Assembly: GCA_041905785.1 (NCBI GenBank)
Contig: JAYRKJ010000020.1
Location: 1-64,000 of the forward strand
Length of the DNA stretch: 64,000 bases
Direction: 5' to 3'
Source of the DNA: Roseateles_B sp041905785
GTDB lineage: Bacteria; Pseudomonadota; Gammaproteobacteria; Burkholderiales; Burkholderiaceae_C
Shown here: positions 36,110 to 45,144 of the stretch, in pieces
Layout: each line of letters begins with the position of its first letter
Position numbering within the stretch: the first letter of the stretch is position 1
Position numbers and translations under genes: made by a program
The notes under the pieces: generated by a model
Databases searched by the model: none
What the model saw: only the letters and a program-made list of their open reading frames with translations
What the model was told of the DNA's origin: nothing

Positions 36110-36310
36110 ATGTCCCTCCTCACCCTGGTGTTGTGGCTGCTGCTGGCCATGCTCTGCTGGCCCCTGGCCTTGCTGGCGCTGCTGCTGTGGCCGCTGGTCT
36201 GGCTGTTGCTGCTGCCCTTTCGCATCTTGGGCTTTGCCGTCGAAGGCAGCCTGGCCCTGGTCAAGGCCCTGTTCTTCCTGCCTGCGCGACTGCTGGGCTG
36301 GCGCGGCTGA
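36110..36310 (+). CDS. Small hydrophobic membrane protein
   Basis: A 66-residue protein, almost entirely hydrophobic, with two predicted membrane helices (about 3-33 and 38-58). It is leucine- and tryptophan-rich, with a short basic tail (ARLLGWRG). No family is recognised. The stop abuts the stop of the convergent ABC ATPase gene. Its reality rests on membrane-like composition and a plausible AGGA upstream, so confidence is moderate. Confidence 0.55.
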   Translation: MSLLTLVLWLLLAMLCWPLALLALLLWPLVWLLLLPFRILGFAVEGSLALVKALFFLPARLLGWRG

Positions 36311-37003
36311 TTAGCCCTGCATCATGCCGTCCACCACCATCAGCGTGGTGTCGCAGCGGCGGGCCAGGCTCGGGTTGTGAGTGACGAAGAGCACGGCCGT
36401 GCCGTGCTCCCGGTTGACTTGGCGCAGCAGCTCGAAGACGGCGTCGGCGCTCTTGCTGTCCAGATTGCCGGTGGGCTCGTCCGCCAGCAGCAGTGCGGGC
36501 TGCATGGCCAGGGCCCGCGCGACCGCCACGCGCTGCTGCTGCCCTCCAGACAGACGGGCGGCAGGCGTGTCCTTCCATGGAGTCAGGCCCACGCTGTCCA
36601 GCAGGCGCAGCGCCCGCGCCTCGATGTCGGCGTCAGGGAAGCCCTTCAGCCCAACCATGGGCAGCATCACGTTCTCCAGGGCGCTGAACGCCCCAATCAG
36701 GTGGTGATACTGGAAGACGAAGCCTATGGTGTGGCCGCGCAGACGCGTCAGCGCCGCATCGTCCATGGCCGTGGTTTCCCGGCCCTGGATCAGCAGTTGC
36801 CCCTGCGTGGGCCTGTCCAGAAGGCCCACGATGTTGAGCAGCGTGCTCTTGCCCGATCCCGACGGGCCCATCACGGCGGAGAACTGCCCCGGCATCAGGC
36901 GCAGGTCGATGCCGTGCAGCACCTCGACCTCGGTGGGCAGCCCCAGGTTGAAGGACTTGCGCACCTGGCGCAGTTCCGCGACGGGCGTCAGCGACTCAGC
37001 CAC
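36311..37003 (-). CDS. ABC transporter ATP-binding protein (MacB/LolD type)
   Basis: A 230-residue ATPase with Walker A GPSGSGKST, Q-loop VFQYHHLIGAF, signature LSGGQQQRVAVARAL, Walker B LLLADEPTGNLD and the H-loop VTHNPSLARR. The sequence fits the MacB/LolD/SalX clade that drives mechanotransmission-type exporters. It overlaps the permease gene by 8 bases and works with it and the adaptor upstream. Confidence 0.93.
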   Translation of the reverse strand: MAESLTPVAELRQVRKSFNLGLPTEVEVLHGIDLRLMPGQFSAVMGPSGSGKSTLLNIVGLLDRPTQGQLLIQGRETTAMDDAALTRLRGHTIGFVFQYHHLIGAFSALENVMLPMVGLKGFPDADIEARALRLLDSVGLTPWKDTPAARLSGGQQQRVAVARALAMQPALLLADEPTGNLDSKSADAVFELLRQVNREHGTAVLFVTHNPSLARRCDTTLMVVDGMMQG

Positions 37004-38228
37004 GGATGGCCACCACCGGGTCCAGGCGCGCCGCGCGCAGCGCGGGAGCCAGTGCGGCCAGCAGGCCAGTCAACGTGGCCAGCGCCAGCGCCATCAGATA
37101 GAGACCGGGGTCGAAGCTGATGGTGAACATGGGGCTGCCGTCCGGCGTCTTGGCATAACCCAGCCACAGCTTCAGCGCAAGTGATCCCACGGCACAACCG
37201 ATCAGCGCCCCGCCCAAACCCAGCAGCCCGCCCTGCAGAAGGAACACGCGCATGATCTGCTGGCGGGAGATGCCCATGGCCCGCAGGATGCCGATTTCCT
37301 TGGAACGCTGCACCACCGAGACCACCAGCACGCTGGCAATGCCGAAGGCCACCGACAGGCCCACGAAGAAGCGGATGGCCGTGTTGGCCGTGCTCTGCGA
37401 CTGCACGGCGCTGAAGAACTGCGCGTTGGTCTTGATCCAGCTGTCCGCCTGCACCGGGGCCTGTGCCGCAATGCGCTGGGCGACCCGCTCGGCGGCATAG
37501 ATGTCATGCACGGTGAGATCGATGCTGGTCACGCCGCCCGCATAGCCCAGCAGGCTCTGGGCACTGTGCAGCGAGACAAAGCCGGTGCGCTGGTTCGCCC
37601 CCTTGTTCCCCAAGTCCAGGATGCCGGTGATCTCGAAGGTGTTGGCCGCGCCGCTGGCGGCGCTCACCCGCAGCTTGTCCCCCACGCTGAGCCCCAGGTC
37701 ATTCGCCAGCTCGACGCCGATCAGGATGTCGGTGGCGCCCAGCCGCGCCCGGCCCTTCACAAGCTTGTCGCTGAGGCTGACGATGCGGTCGTAGTGCTCC
37801 AGCTCCACACCGACCAGGCCCAGCGATCGGCTGGTGTCGCCGCGCTGGATGAGGGTGGAGCCGCTGACGGTGGGCGAGACCACCTTGACCTCCGGCATGC
37901 CGCGCAGCTGCGTCAGCAGGGACTGCCACTGGTCGATGGACTTGAGCCGCTGCAGCGGCGCCTGCGTCGTGGTGGCGTGGGCCGCGCCGTCTTCGGGATG
38001 CAGGACCCGCACCTGCTCCTTGGGCGGCAGCAACTGCACATGCGGCTGCGCGGTCAACACCCGGCGCACCAGATTGGCCTGCAGGCCCGCCAGGAGCGCC
38101 GACATGAAGACGATCACGGCGACCCCGATGGACACGCCCCCGATGATGAAGAGGCTCTGCATGCGCCCCTCGCGCAGGAAGCGGGCCGCGACGATCCACT
38201 CGAAGGGCTGCCAATGCGCCAGCGCCAT
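36996..38228 (-). CDS. ABC transporter permease (MacB/FtsX family)
   Basis: A 410-residue inner-membrane protein with one N-terminal helix (about 22-45), a large periplasmic MacB_PCD domain (about 46-270) and three C-terminal helices of the FtsX domain (about 275-405). RSKEIGILRAMGISRQQI is the cytoplasmic coupling motif. MacB and LolC/E share this layout; the adaptor neighbour favours a MacAB-like efflux or export system. The ATPase is encoded separately, unlike fused MacB. Confidence 0.92.
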   Translation of the reverse strand: MALAHWQPFEWIVAARFLREGRMQSLFIIGGVSIGVAVIVFMSALLAGLQANLVRRVLTAQPHVQLLPPKEQVRVLHPEDGAAHATTTQAPLQRLKSIDQWQSLLTQLRGMPEVKVVSPTVSGSTLIQRGDTSRSLGLVGVELEHYDRIVSLSDKLVKGRARLGATDILIGVELANDLGLSVGDKLRVSAASGAANTFEITGILDLGNKGANQRTGFVSLHSAQSLLGYAGGVTSIDLTVHDIYAAERVAQRIAAQAPVQADSWIKTNAQFFSAVQSQSTANTAIRFFVGLSVAFGIASVLVVSVVQRSKEIGILRAMGISRQQIMRVFLLQGGLLGLGGALIGCAVGSLALKLWLGYAKTPDGSPMFTISFDPGLYLMALALATLTGLLAALAPALRAARLDPVVAIRG

Positions 38229-38230
38229 GC

Positions 38231-39436
38231 TCAGGCTCCCGCCTGGCGCAGGCGCTGCCCCGGCTGCCAGCGGCGGTCGGGCGCCAGCAGCACGCGCTCC
38301 CCCGGCTTCAGGCCCTGCTGCACTTCCACCAGTGCGCCGGCGCGCAGCCCCAGCCGCAGTTCGCGGCGCTGCAGGCGCTCATCGGCATCCAGCACCCAGG
38401 CCCAGGGCTGCGGCGAGTCCGGCTGCAGCACGGCCTCCAGCGGCAGGCTCAGCACCTGGCTGCGCCGCGCTACTTCGATCTCCACCGACACCGTCATGTC
38501 CTGCCGCAGATAGGCGGGCGCCTTGGGCACGGCGAGCTTCACCTCCACGGAGCCGCGCTGTGCGTCGACAGCAGGGCTGATCTCGCGGATGCGGGCGTCG
38601 AAGCGCTGCTCCGGGTAGGCGTCCGCCGAAGCCTGGGCGGGCTGCCCCAGCTGCAGCAGCCCCAGGTTGCGCTCGTCGATCTGGGCCACCAGCTCGACGG
38701 CACCACTGGGGGCCAATACCAGCAGCACGCGGCCTGCCTGCACCACTTGCCCCGGCTCGACGCTGCGGTTGACGATGACGCCGGCCACCGGCGCCTTCAG
38801 GCCCATGTAGTCCAGCCGGGCCCGGGCCGCCTGGGCGCTGGCGCGCGCCTGCGCGAGCGCGGATCGGGCCAGAGCCAGATCCGCTCCCTGCGGCCCTGCT
38901 GACTGACGCTGCAAGACCGCCGCGCGCGCCTGCGCCTCGGCCACCTGCAGGGCCCGCCGCGCTTCATCCAGCGCAGCCTGGCCGATGAAACCCTGGCGGA
39001 ACAGGTCCTGCTGGCGCGCATGCTGGGCGCGGATCTGGGCGAGGTTGGCCTCAGCCTGGCGCTCAGCCTCGCGCGCAACCGGCGCCTGGACCTCCTGCAG
39101 CTGCCGCAGCCGCGCCTCGGCCTGCTGCACGGCCAGATCGGCGGCCTGCCAGTTGGCCAGGGCCTCGCTGGATTCCAGCGCCAGCAAGGGTTGCCCGGCC
39201 TGCACCACCTGCCCCTCGTCCACCAGCACCTGGCGCACGGTACCCGTCAGCTGCGCCCCCAGCTCCACGCGGTGCGGTGCCTGCACGCGGGCACTCGCCA
39301 CCACGCTGCGCACCAAGTCGCGGGGCTGCATTTCCTGTACCCGCACCTGCGGACGCTCCCAGGCGAACCAGGCGAACGCCAGTACCAGCACGAGCATGGC
39401 TGCGAGCGGCAGCATGACTTTCCGACTCCAGCGCAT
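38231..39436 (-). CDS. Periplasmic adaptor protein (MacA/HlyD type)
   Basis: A 401-residue membrane-fusion protein with an N-terminal anchor helix (about 8-25), a barrel-sandwich/lipoyl domain (VLVDEGQVVQAGQPLLALE and its partner APVAGVIVNRSVEPGQVVQAG), a long alanine/glutamine-rich helical hairpin between them and a beta-barrel domain. It links the ABC permease to an outer-membrane channel; no channel gene is in the window, so a shared TolC is expected. The start is ATG 39436. Its stop lies 2 bases before the permease start. Confidence 0.92.
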   Translation of the reverse strand: MRWSRKVMLPLAAMLVLVLAFAWFAWERPQVRVQEMQPRDLVRSVVASARVQAPHRVELGAQLTGTVRQVLVDEGQVVQAGQPLLALESSEALANWQAADLAVQQAEARLRQLQEVQAPVAREAERQAEANLAQIRAQHARQQDLFRQGFIGQAALDEARRALQVAEAQARAAVLQRQSAGPQGADLALARSALAQARASAQAARARLDYMGLKAPVAGVIVNRSVEPGQVVQAGRVLLVLAPSGAVELVAQIDERNLGLLQLGQPAQASADAYPEQRFDARIREISPAVDAQRGSVEVKLAVPKAPAYLRQDMTVSVEIEVARRSQVLSLPLEAVLQPDSPQPWAWVLDADERLQRRELRLGLRAGALVEVQQGLKPGERVLLAPDRRWQPGQRLRQAGA

Positions 39437-39558
39437 GAGTGGGCGACTCCGGGTCCAGGCCTGATGCGGACATTGTCGAAACAAGTATGGTCGCAACATC
39501 TTGACAATGCTCAAGACCCGCGCGCGGCCAAGGTCAAGAAATACGGCATCATGGACTG
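39437..39558. promoter_or_regulatory. Divergent promoter region with inverted repeat
   Basis: The 122-base spacer between the adaptor (minus) and the GNAT gene (plus) carries a 7-bp inverted repeat, CATTGTC near 39472 and GACAATG near 39503, and a CATACT hexamer on the minus strand between its arms. This could be the promoter and operator of the export operon. No known operator is recognised. Confidence 0.35.
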
Positions 39559-40026
39559 ATGAACGTCGCGCCTGTCCTGCAAGACCTGCCCCCAGCCCGC
39601 TTCGCCGCATGGCTGGATGCCGCCGTCCAGCGCTATGCCTGCTACCTGGTGGACAGCGGGCGCGCCGAGGCGGCGCAGTCCCTGGCGCAGGCACAGCGGG
39701 TGCACGCCGAGCTGCTGCCCCAAGGGCAGCAAACCCCCGGCCACCGGCTGTTCGAGATCCATGCCGCCAGCGCAGTGCCGGTCGGCAGCCTCTGGCTTCA
39801 TCTGGGCCCTGAGGGACGTGCGCACCTCTACGATCTGTTCATCGATCCGGTGCACCGCCGCCGCGGCCATGCCAGCCGGGCCCTGCAGGCCTTGCTTGAT
39901 GAAGCACGGCGCCTCGGCGCGCGGCGGCTGGCGCTGAATGTGCTGGCCACCAATGCGGGAGCGCGCCGCCTCTACGAGCAGCTGGGCTTTGCCGTCCACA
40001 GTGTCCAAATGAGCCGCGGGCTCTGA
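39559..40026 (+). CDS. GNAT family N-acetyltransferase
   Basis: A 155-residue acetyltransferase. The acetyl-CoA site is visible as LFIDPVHRRRGHASRALQAL, with the following LNVLATNAGARRLYEQLGF block typical of motif B. A long N-terminal helical part precedes it. The substrate is not predictable. The gene is followed 34 bases later by the GGDEF-EAL gene on the same strand. Confidence 0.86.
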   Translation: MNVAPVLQDLPPARFAAWLDAAVQRYACYLVDSGRAEAAQSLAQAQRVHAELLPQGQQTPGHRLFEIHAASAVPVGSLWLHLGPEGRAHLYDLFIDPVHRRRGHASRALQALLDEARRLGARRLALNVLATNAGARRLYEQLGFAVHSVQMSRGL

Positions 40027-40060
40027 GCCGGCCGTCTCGCCCCCCCTGAGGAGAGCCCTC

Positions 40061-42193
40061 TTGCACAGCGCTCAAAAACCGCCAAGTCCCGCCGCACAGC
40101 CAGACGGCGAGGCGGCGAGCACCAAGCTGCCGACACTGGCGCGGCAATGGCTGGACCAGCTCCCCCAGCTGGTCTGGCTGGCCAACGCAAGAGGGCAGCT
40201 CAGCGCCTGCAGCGCTGCGCTGAGCGCCTACACGGGACTGGCCGAGGCCAAGCTGCTGGCCCAAGGCTGGCGCAGCTTCTTGCCGGCCGAGGAGCTGGCC
40301 ATGCTGGCACGCGCCTGGCCCCTCAAGCAGCCGCTGAGCCTGGACCTGCGGCTGCGCGATGCAGACGGCGAACTGCGCTGGCACCTCTGCCTGGCCAAGC
40401 CGCTGCTCGACGTCGACGGTGACCTGCAGGGCTGGCTCGGGTCCTTCACCGACATCAACGCCCGCAAGCGCAGCGAAGCCCAGCTCAGAGAGACGGACGC
40501 CGTCTGGAAGCTCGCGCTGGAAAGCACGGGGGACGGCGTCTGGGACTGGCGCATCGACGAAAACATCGAGACCTTCTCGCCGCGCTATCTGCAGATGTAC
40601 GGCTACGACCCGGATGAGATCGCCGAACGGCCCGAGTCCTTCGACCTGCTCACGCATCCGGATGACGTGGCCGGCATGGAACGCGACCGGATCGCCCACT
40701 TCGAGGGCCGCACGCCAGCCTATGTGAACGAACACCGCGTACGCTGCAAGGACGGCAGCTGGAAATGGGTGTTGAGCCGCGGCATGGTCATCGCCCGCGA
40801 CGAGCTGGGCCGGCCGCTGCGCATGGTGGGCACGCACACCGACATCACCGCGCGCAAGGAGGCCGAGGCGCTGATCTGGCAGCAGGCCAACTTCGACCCT
40901 CTGACCGGCCTGCCCAACCGGCGCATGATGCGTGACCACCTGGAGCGGGAAATCAGCCGGGTGCGCGAGCAGGGCGAGCAACTGGCCGTGCTCTTCATCG
41001 ACCTCGATCATTTCAAGGAGGTCAACGACACCCTCGGCCACGGCAAAGGCGACCAGCTGCTGCTGCAGGCGGCCCAGCGCATCCGCGACAGCCTGCGGCC
41101 GTCTGACGTGGTGGCGCGCATGGGCGGCGACGAGTTCACCGTGCTGCTGAGCCCTGTCCGAGGCCATGACGACGTCGACCCCCTCGTGCAACGGCTGATC
41201 GAGCGCATGGCCAGCCCCTTCAGGCTCGAGGACGAGCGCGCCTTTGTCTCCGCCAGCGTGGGCATCAGCCTGTTCCCTGACGACGGCGAGCACATCGAGG
41301 CGCTGTTCAAGCATGCGGACCAGGCGCTCTACGTGGCCAAGGACGCCGGCCGCAACCGGTACAGCTACTTCACGCCGGCGCTGCAGCGTGCCGCGCAGAA
41401 CCGCATGCGACTGGGCAATGACCTGCGCGACGCCCTGGCCAGCGAGGGCCTGCAAGTGGTCTACCAACCCATCGTGGAGCTGCGCAGCGGCCGCATCTGC
41501 AAGGCGGAGGCCCTGGTGCGCTGGCACCACGCCGAGCGCGGCCCGGTGCCCCCCGCCGAGTTCATTCCCATCGCCGAGAGCAGCGGGCTGATCCTGGACA
41601 TCGGCGAATGGGTGTTCCGCCAGGCCGTGCGCGATGTGCAGCGCTGGCGGGCGCAGATCGACGAGCAGTTCCAGGTCAGCGTCAACAAGTCGCCGCTGCA
41701 GTTTCACAGCGAGTCCGGCATGCACACGCGCTGGCTGCGCCAGATCGTCGAGGCCGGACTCTCCGGCGACGCCGTGTCACTGGAAATCACCGAAGGCCTG
41801 CTGCTGGATGGCGGCGACAGCGCCAGCCAGCAGCTCATGGCCTTGCGCCGGGCCGGGCTCAGCGTGGCGCTGGACGACTTCGGCACCGGCTATTCCTCGC
41901 TGTCCTATCTGCAGCGCTACGAGATCGACTGCATCAAGATCGACCGCAGCTTCGTGCATGAGCTGGAACCCGGCAGCAAGGCCCTGGCCTTGTGCAAAGC
42001 CATCGTCACCATGGCCCATGAGCTGGGCATGGCCGTCATCGCGGAAGGCGTGGAAACGGCTCAGCAGCGCGATCTGCTGAGCGGCATCGATTGCGATCTG
42101 GGCCAGGGCTACTACTTCGCACGCCCCATGCCGGCCGAGGCCCTGGAAGATTTGCTGCGCCTGCAGCGGGCGCAAGACCTGACCCCGAGTTGA
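40061..42193 (+). CDS. PAS-PAS-GGDEF-EAL cyclic di-GMP protein
   Basis: A 710-residue cytoplasmic protein with two PAS domains (about 22-145 and 150-268, the second with YGYDPDEI and a PAC-type GTHTDITARK), GGDEF (about 280-430) and EAL (about 450-700). Both active sites look intact: MGGDEFTVLL, and AEALVRWHH with DDFGTGYSSLSYL and KIDRSFV. It may make or break cyclic di-GMP according to the PAS signal. Start is TTG 40061, supported by GAGGAGAG five bases upstream. Confidence 0.93.
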   Translation: MHSAQKPPSPAAQPDGEAASTKLPTLARQWLDQLPQLVWLANARGQLSACSAALSAYTGLAEAKLLAQGWRSFLPAEELAMLARAWPLKQPLSLDLRLRDADGELRWHLCLAKPLLDVDGDLQGWLGSFTDINARKRSEAQLRETDAVWKLALESTGDGVWDWRIDENIETFSPRYLQMYGYDPDEIAERPESFDLLTHPDDVAGMERDRIAHFEGRTPAYVNEHRVRCKDGSWKWVLSRGMVIARDELGRPLRMVGTHTDITARKEAEALIWQQANFDPLTGLPNRRMMRDHLEREISRVREQGEQLAVLFIDLDHFKEVNDTLGHGKGDQLLLQAAQRIRDSLRPSDVVARMGGDEFTVLLSPVRGHDDVDPLVQRLIERMASPFRLEDERAFVSASVGISLFPDDGEHIEALFKHADQALYVAKDAGRNRYSYFTPALQRAAQNRMRLGNDLRDALASEGLQVVYQPIVELRSGRICKAEALVRWHHAERGPVPPAEFIPIAESSGLILDIGEWVFRQAVRDVQRWRAQIDEQFQVSVNKSPLQFHSESGMHTRWLRQIVEAGLSGDAVSLEITEGLLLDGGDSASQQLMALRRAGLSVALDDFGTGYSSLSYLQRYEIDCIKIDRSFVHELEPGSKALALCKAIVTMAHELGMAVIAEGVETAQQRDLLSGIDCDLGQGYYFARPMPAEALEDLLRLQRAQDLTPS

Positions 42194-42299
42194 TGGGGTT
42201 CCGCGTTGATGGGGCTCCGTGCTGCCACAGCACAGACGGTTTCGTTCAGATCCGCCTCCCGGCGGCCGGGGCCCCAGAAAACTGGACCCCGAAAAACGC

Positions 42300-42329
42300 A
42301 AAGGCCAGCACTTGCGTGCTGGCCTTTTT
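42300..42329. terminator. Terminator between GGDEF-EAL gene and tRNA-Leu
   Basis: AAAGGCCAGCAC (42300-42311) pairs with GTGCTGGCCTTT (42316-42327) around TTGC, with T5 on the plus strand and an A-rich start giving a U-rich minus-strand tail. It can end both the plus-strand cyclic di-GMP gene and the minus-strand tRNA. Confidence 0.88.
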
Positions 42330-42332
42330 GTC

Positions 42333-42417
<85 letters not shown>

Positions 42418-42461
42418 TTTGCTTCGTTGCTGTTCAAGCAGCGAAGACCGCTACTATAGCA

Positions 42462-43946
42462 TCAAATTTGCGCCTGCCAAGCCATTTCCTGAAAATTTTC
42501 GGCGCGCGTGGGAACGCGCGCGGCCTCCGCCCCCGCAGCGTCGGAGAGCTCGGTGGTCGATGGAGCCCCCCAGCGCGTGTGCGCCAGCAGCCCATCGGGG
42601 TCCAGGCAGGATTGAAACTGCCCGCTGAGGGCCAGCGTTTCTGGTGCGCTGTGCCGCCAATAGGCCTCCTGCAATTGCGGCCCCACGCCATGTTCGGCGC
42701 TGATGCTGCCGCCATGGGCACGCACCAGGCCGTAGATGCCGTCGCGCAGCCGCGCCTCATCCAGCGCCAACTCGCGCGGCCAGACCAGGTTGAAGTGCAG
42801 GCCGCCGTCTCCCAGGTGCCCGAAGTCGGCCAGGCGGGCCGCAGGGAAGTGCGTGGCGAGCCAGGTCTTGCCCGCCTCGCGGAAGGCCATGAACTGGCGG
42901 CGCGGGAAGGACAGGTCGAAGCCGATCACCTTGCCCTGGCGGCGCAGGCCCTCGCTGATGTGGTGGCGCAGATGCCAGCAGTCGGCGTCCGCGCCCAGCA
43001 CGGCATCGATGACGGCCTCACCGAATTCGTCCTCCAGCTGCTGCTGCAGCAGGGCCTGGAGGTCCAGGGTCTCGGCATCAAGCTCGCTGGACAACTCCAG
43101 CAGCAGGGCATAGTCAGGCAGCTGCCCGCCAAACCAGCGCTGGAGCTCGTCCGGGCTGCCCAGCGCCGCCGAGAAGGCCTCGCGCGAGATCGCCTCGAAG
43201 GCCGAGACCAGCCCCGGGAAGCGCGCCATCACCCGCTGGTAGAACGGGAACACATCGTCCAGGCTGCGCGGCGCGATCATCGCCACGGCCTGCTGGCGCG
43301 GCAGGGCGGCGAGGCGGAAGGTCGCCTCCAGCACCAGCCCCATGGCGCCGGACGCGCCGATGAAGAGCTGATGCAGGGCCAGTTGGGCGTTGTCCTTCTG
43401 CAGGCCCTGGCCCAGCTGCACGACCGCCCCATCCGCCAGCGCCACGCGCAGGGCCAAGGTGTTGGCGCGCACATCGCCGTAGCGCAGCATGCGCGTACCG
43501 CCGGTGTTGTGCGAGACCAGGCCGCCCACGCTGGGATCGGCGCTGAGGTCGATGGGCAGCATCAGGCCGTGCGGGGCCAGGCGCTCGTTGATCTCGGACA
43601 GGCGGTAGCCCGCCGAGACGCGCAGCGTGCGGTCCCAGGCATCGAACTCGAAAACCTCGCGCAGGCGTTCGGTCGACAGCAGCACCTCGCGCTGCGCATC
43701 ATCCGGCGTTGCGGCGCGCACCAACCCCGTGTGGGCGCCCTGCGGCACCACGCGCAGGCCGTGCGACGCGCACAGCGGCAGCAGCTGCGCAGCCTCCGAG
43801 GCGCCGCCGGGGCGCAGCAGGGCCGCTGCATGTCCCGGCGCATAACGTGCGGGCTCGAGATAGCGTGGCTCAATGGCTGAGCCAGGCACGACCTGACCCT
43901 CGCCGCAGATCGCCGCGGCGGCGCGCAGGAACTCAGCGTTCAGCAC
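42462..43946 (-). CDS. FAD-linked 2-hydroxyacid dehydrogenase, likely D-2-hydroxyglutarate dehydrogenase
   Basis: A 494-residue VAO-type flavoprotein. The FAD_binding_4 part (about 40-220) has VPQGAHTGLVRAA and LSADPSVGGLVSHNTGGTRMLRYG. The C-terminal cap has the metal/substrate block DFGHLGDGGLHFNLV and SISAEHGVG. These match the GlcD/D2HGDH family, which oxidises D-2-hydroxyacids to 2-oxoacids. The gene starts at GTG 43946, overlapping the HglS gene by 7 bases, so the expected substrate is the HglS product D-2-hydroxyglutarate (inference). D-lactate or glycolate dehydrogenase are alternatives. Confidence 0.87.
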   Translation of the reverse strand: MLNAEFLRAAAAICGEGQVVPGSAIEPRYLEPARYAPGHAAALLRPGGASEAAQLLPLCASHGLRVVPQGAHTGLVRAATPDDAQREVLLSTERLREVFEFDAWDRTLRVSAGYRLSEINERLAPHGLMLPIDLSADPSVGGLVSHNTGGTRMLRYGDVRANTLALRVALADGAVVQLGQGLQKDNAQLALHQLFIGASGAMGLVLEATFRLAALPRQQAVAMIAPRSLDDVFPFYQRVMARFPGLVSAFEAISREAFSAALGSPDELQRWFGGQLPDYALLLELSSELDAETLDLQALLQQQLEDEFGEAVIDAVLGADADCWHLRHHISEGLRRQGKVIGFDLSFPRRQFMAFREAGKTWLATHFPAARLADFGHLGDGGLHFNLVWPRELALDEARLRDGIYGLVRAHGGSISAEHGVGPQLQEAYWRHSAPETLALSGQFQSCLDPDGLLAHTRWGAPSTTELSDAAGAEAARVPTRAENFQEMAWQAQI

Positions 43947-44962
43947 GCCACCGCCTCTTCCTGCGCCGTCCCCGCCGTCATCTTGAAGATGCCCGTGGCA
44001 TTGGCCGCATCGAAGCGCAGGTCCAGCTGGTCGCCGTCCCGGCCACGCTGGATGAACTCATAGAAAGAGCCCGGCACTTCCATGCCCACCACGCGGCCGT
44101 CGCTCAGGAATTCGCGACGCACCAGAGCAGCACGGAAAGCCGTCTGCAGCACACGCCCCGAGGCGGACACTTCGATGCGGTCCTTGATGGGCCGCCCCAG
44201 CGCCTTCTGCGTGGCAGCCAGGGCCTTGAGGTCGGCCACGCGGTCCGTGGCATGGTTGAAGGCATTGCCTTCGGTCGCGATCCAGGCCATCTCGGCGGAC
44301 TCCAGCAGCAGGGCCTGGTAGTCCTCCAGCGGGAACAAGCCGTGCTGGCGGTCGAAGCAGCGGATCATCGCCGGCAGCAATTGCAGGGCGGCCGGCCAGG
44401 GCAGGCTGCGGTCGCGCGCTAGCTGCTCCAGCAGCGCCATGTCCGAAGGCTGCAGCGGGTCGCGCGAGGTCGACAGCACGCGCGTCACGGCCGCCTGGAA
44501 GCCCTTGGAGAACAGCTCGGGATGCAGCTCCGAGACGAAGAACTGCGCGATGTCCTCCGGGTGATCGGCATGGCACCAGGCGCGCCCCGTCATCTTCAGC
44601 TTGGGCAACGGGTAGGGCGAGGCCAGCTCGAAGCCCAGGGGGCGCAGCACGCGCGTGATCGCTGCTTCACCGGGGGGCAGCGCGCCGCAAGGCCAGGCCA
44701 CGGTGCGCAGGGCGCCGTGGTCGAACACCAGCTTCTGGCCGGCACGCTGCTGGTCCGCCACATAGGCCGCCGCAGCCGGCACGCGCAGGGTGACGTCGCG
44801 GAACAGCGCCATGTTCAGCGCCTGCGCCATCTCGGCGCGCGACACCGTCTCGCCCGCCGGCTTCAGCAGGGCCGGTGCCACCTCCAGTTGCGCGAAGGTC
44901 TCGCGCGCGGCGTTCTCCCCTATCGCGCTCGCCAGCAGGCGATACAGGGCCGTGTCCATCAT
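43940..44962 (-). CDS. hglS: 2-oxoadipate dioxygenase/decarboxylase HglS (DUF1338)
   Basis: A 340-residue Fe(II) enzyme of the DUF1338/YdcJ family, which converts 2-oxoadipate with O2 to D-2-hydroxyglutarate and CO2. The metal ligands expected for HglS fit H82 (LVFDHGALR), H237 (NAFNHATDR) and E302 (GSFYEFIQ), with the substrate arginine R86 four residues after the first histidine, as in the Pseudomonas enzyme. The start ATG 44962 has GGAG 8 bases upstream. It sits between a P6C/semialdehyde dehydrogenase and a D-2-hydroxyacid dehydrogenase, exactly as the lysine route predicts. Confidence 0.92.
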   Translation of the reverse strand: MMDTALYRLLASAIGENAARETFAQLEVAPALLKPAGETVSRAEMAQALNMALFRDVTLRVPAAAAYVADQQRAGQKLVFDHGALRTVAWPCGALPPGEAAITRVLRPLGFELASPYPLPKLKMTGRAWCHADHPEDIAQFFVSELHPELFSKGFQAAVTRVLSTSRDPLQPSDMALLEQLARDRSLPWPAALQLLPAMIRCFDRQHGLFPLEDYQALLLESAEMAWIATEGNAFNHATDRVADLKALAATQKALGRPIKDRIEVSASGRVLQTAFRAALVRREFLSDGRVVGMEVPGSFYEFIQRGRDGDQLDLRFDAANATGIFKMTAGTAQEEAVAC

Positions 44963-45070
44963 CTCGATCACTCCAGAAAAATCAGACAAGGCTTCGCCCA
45001 GCCTGCAACCGCAGACCAAGCAAAGCTCAGTGGAAGCAAAAATGCGGTGGCGAAGCCCACCGCCCCCTAC

Positions 45071-45140
45071 GGCGCCCGAGGATCCGGCTCTGCCGGGCCT
45101 ACGGGCGCGCCCCCCTGGGGGGCCGGCGAAGCCGGTAGGG
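45071..45140. repeat. GC-rich dispersed intergenic repeat, copy A
   Basis: Bases 45071-45140 share with copy B (46753-46900) the segments GGCGCCCG, GGATCCGGCTCTGCCGGGCC, CGGGCGCGCCCCC and GGCCGGCGAAGCCGGTA in the same order. The unit contains self-complementary parts (CCGGC-gaa-GCCGG). It lies between the HglS and aldehyde dehydrogenase genes and may act as a transcript stability or attenuation element. Confidence 0.7.
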
Positions 45141-45144
45141 GGGG

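Noticed and set aside
33894..36314. 806-codon plus-strand frame
   Set aside because: Antisense to the M13 peptidase with intact HEISH and GENIADLSG; the translation is repetitive and motif-free.
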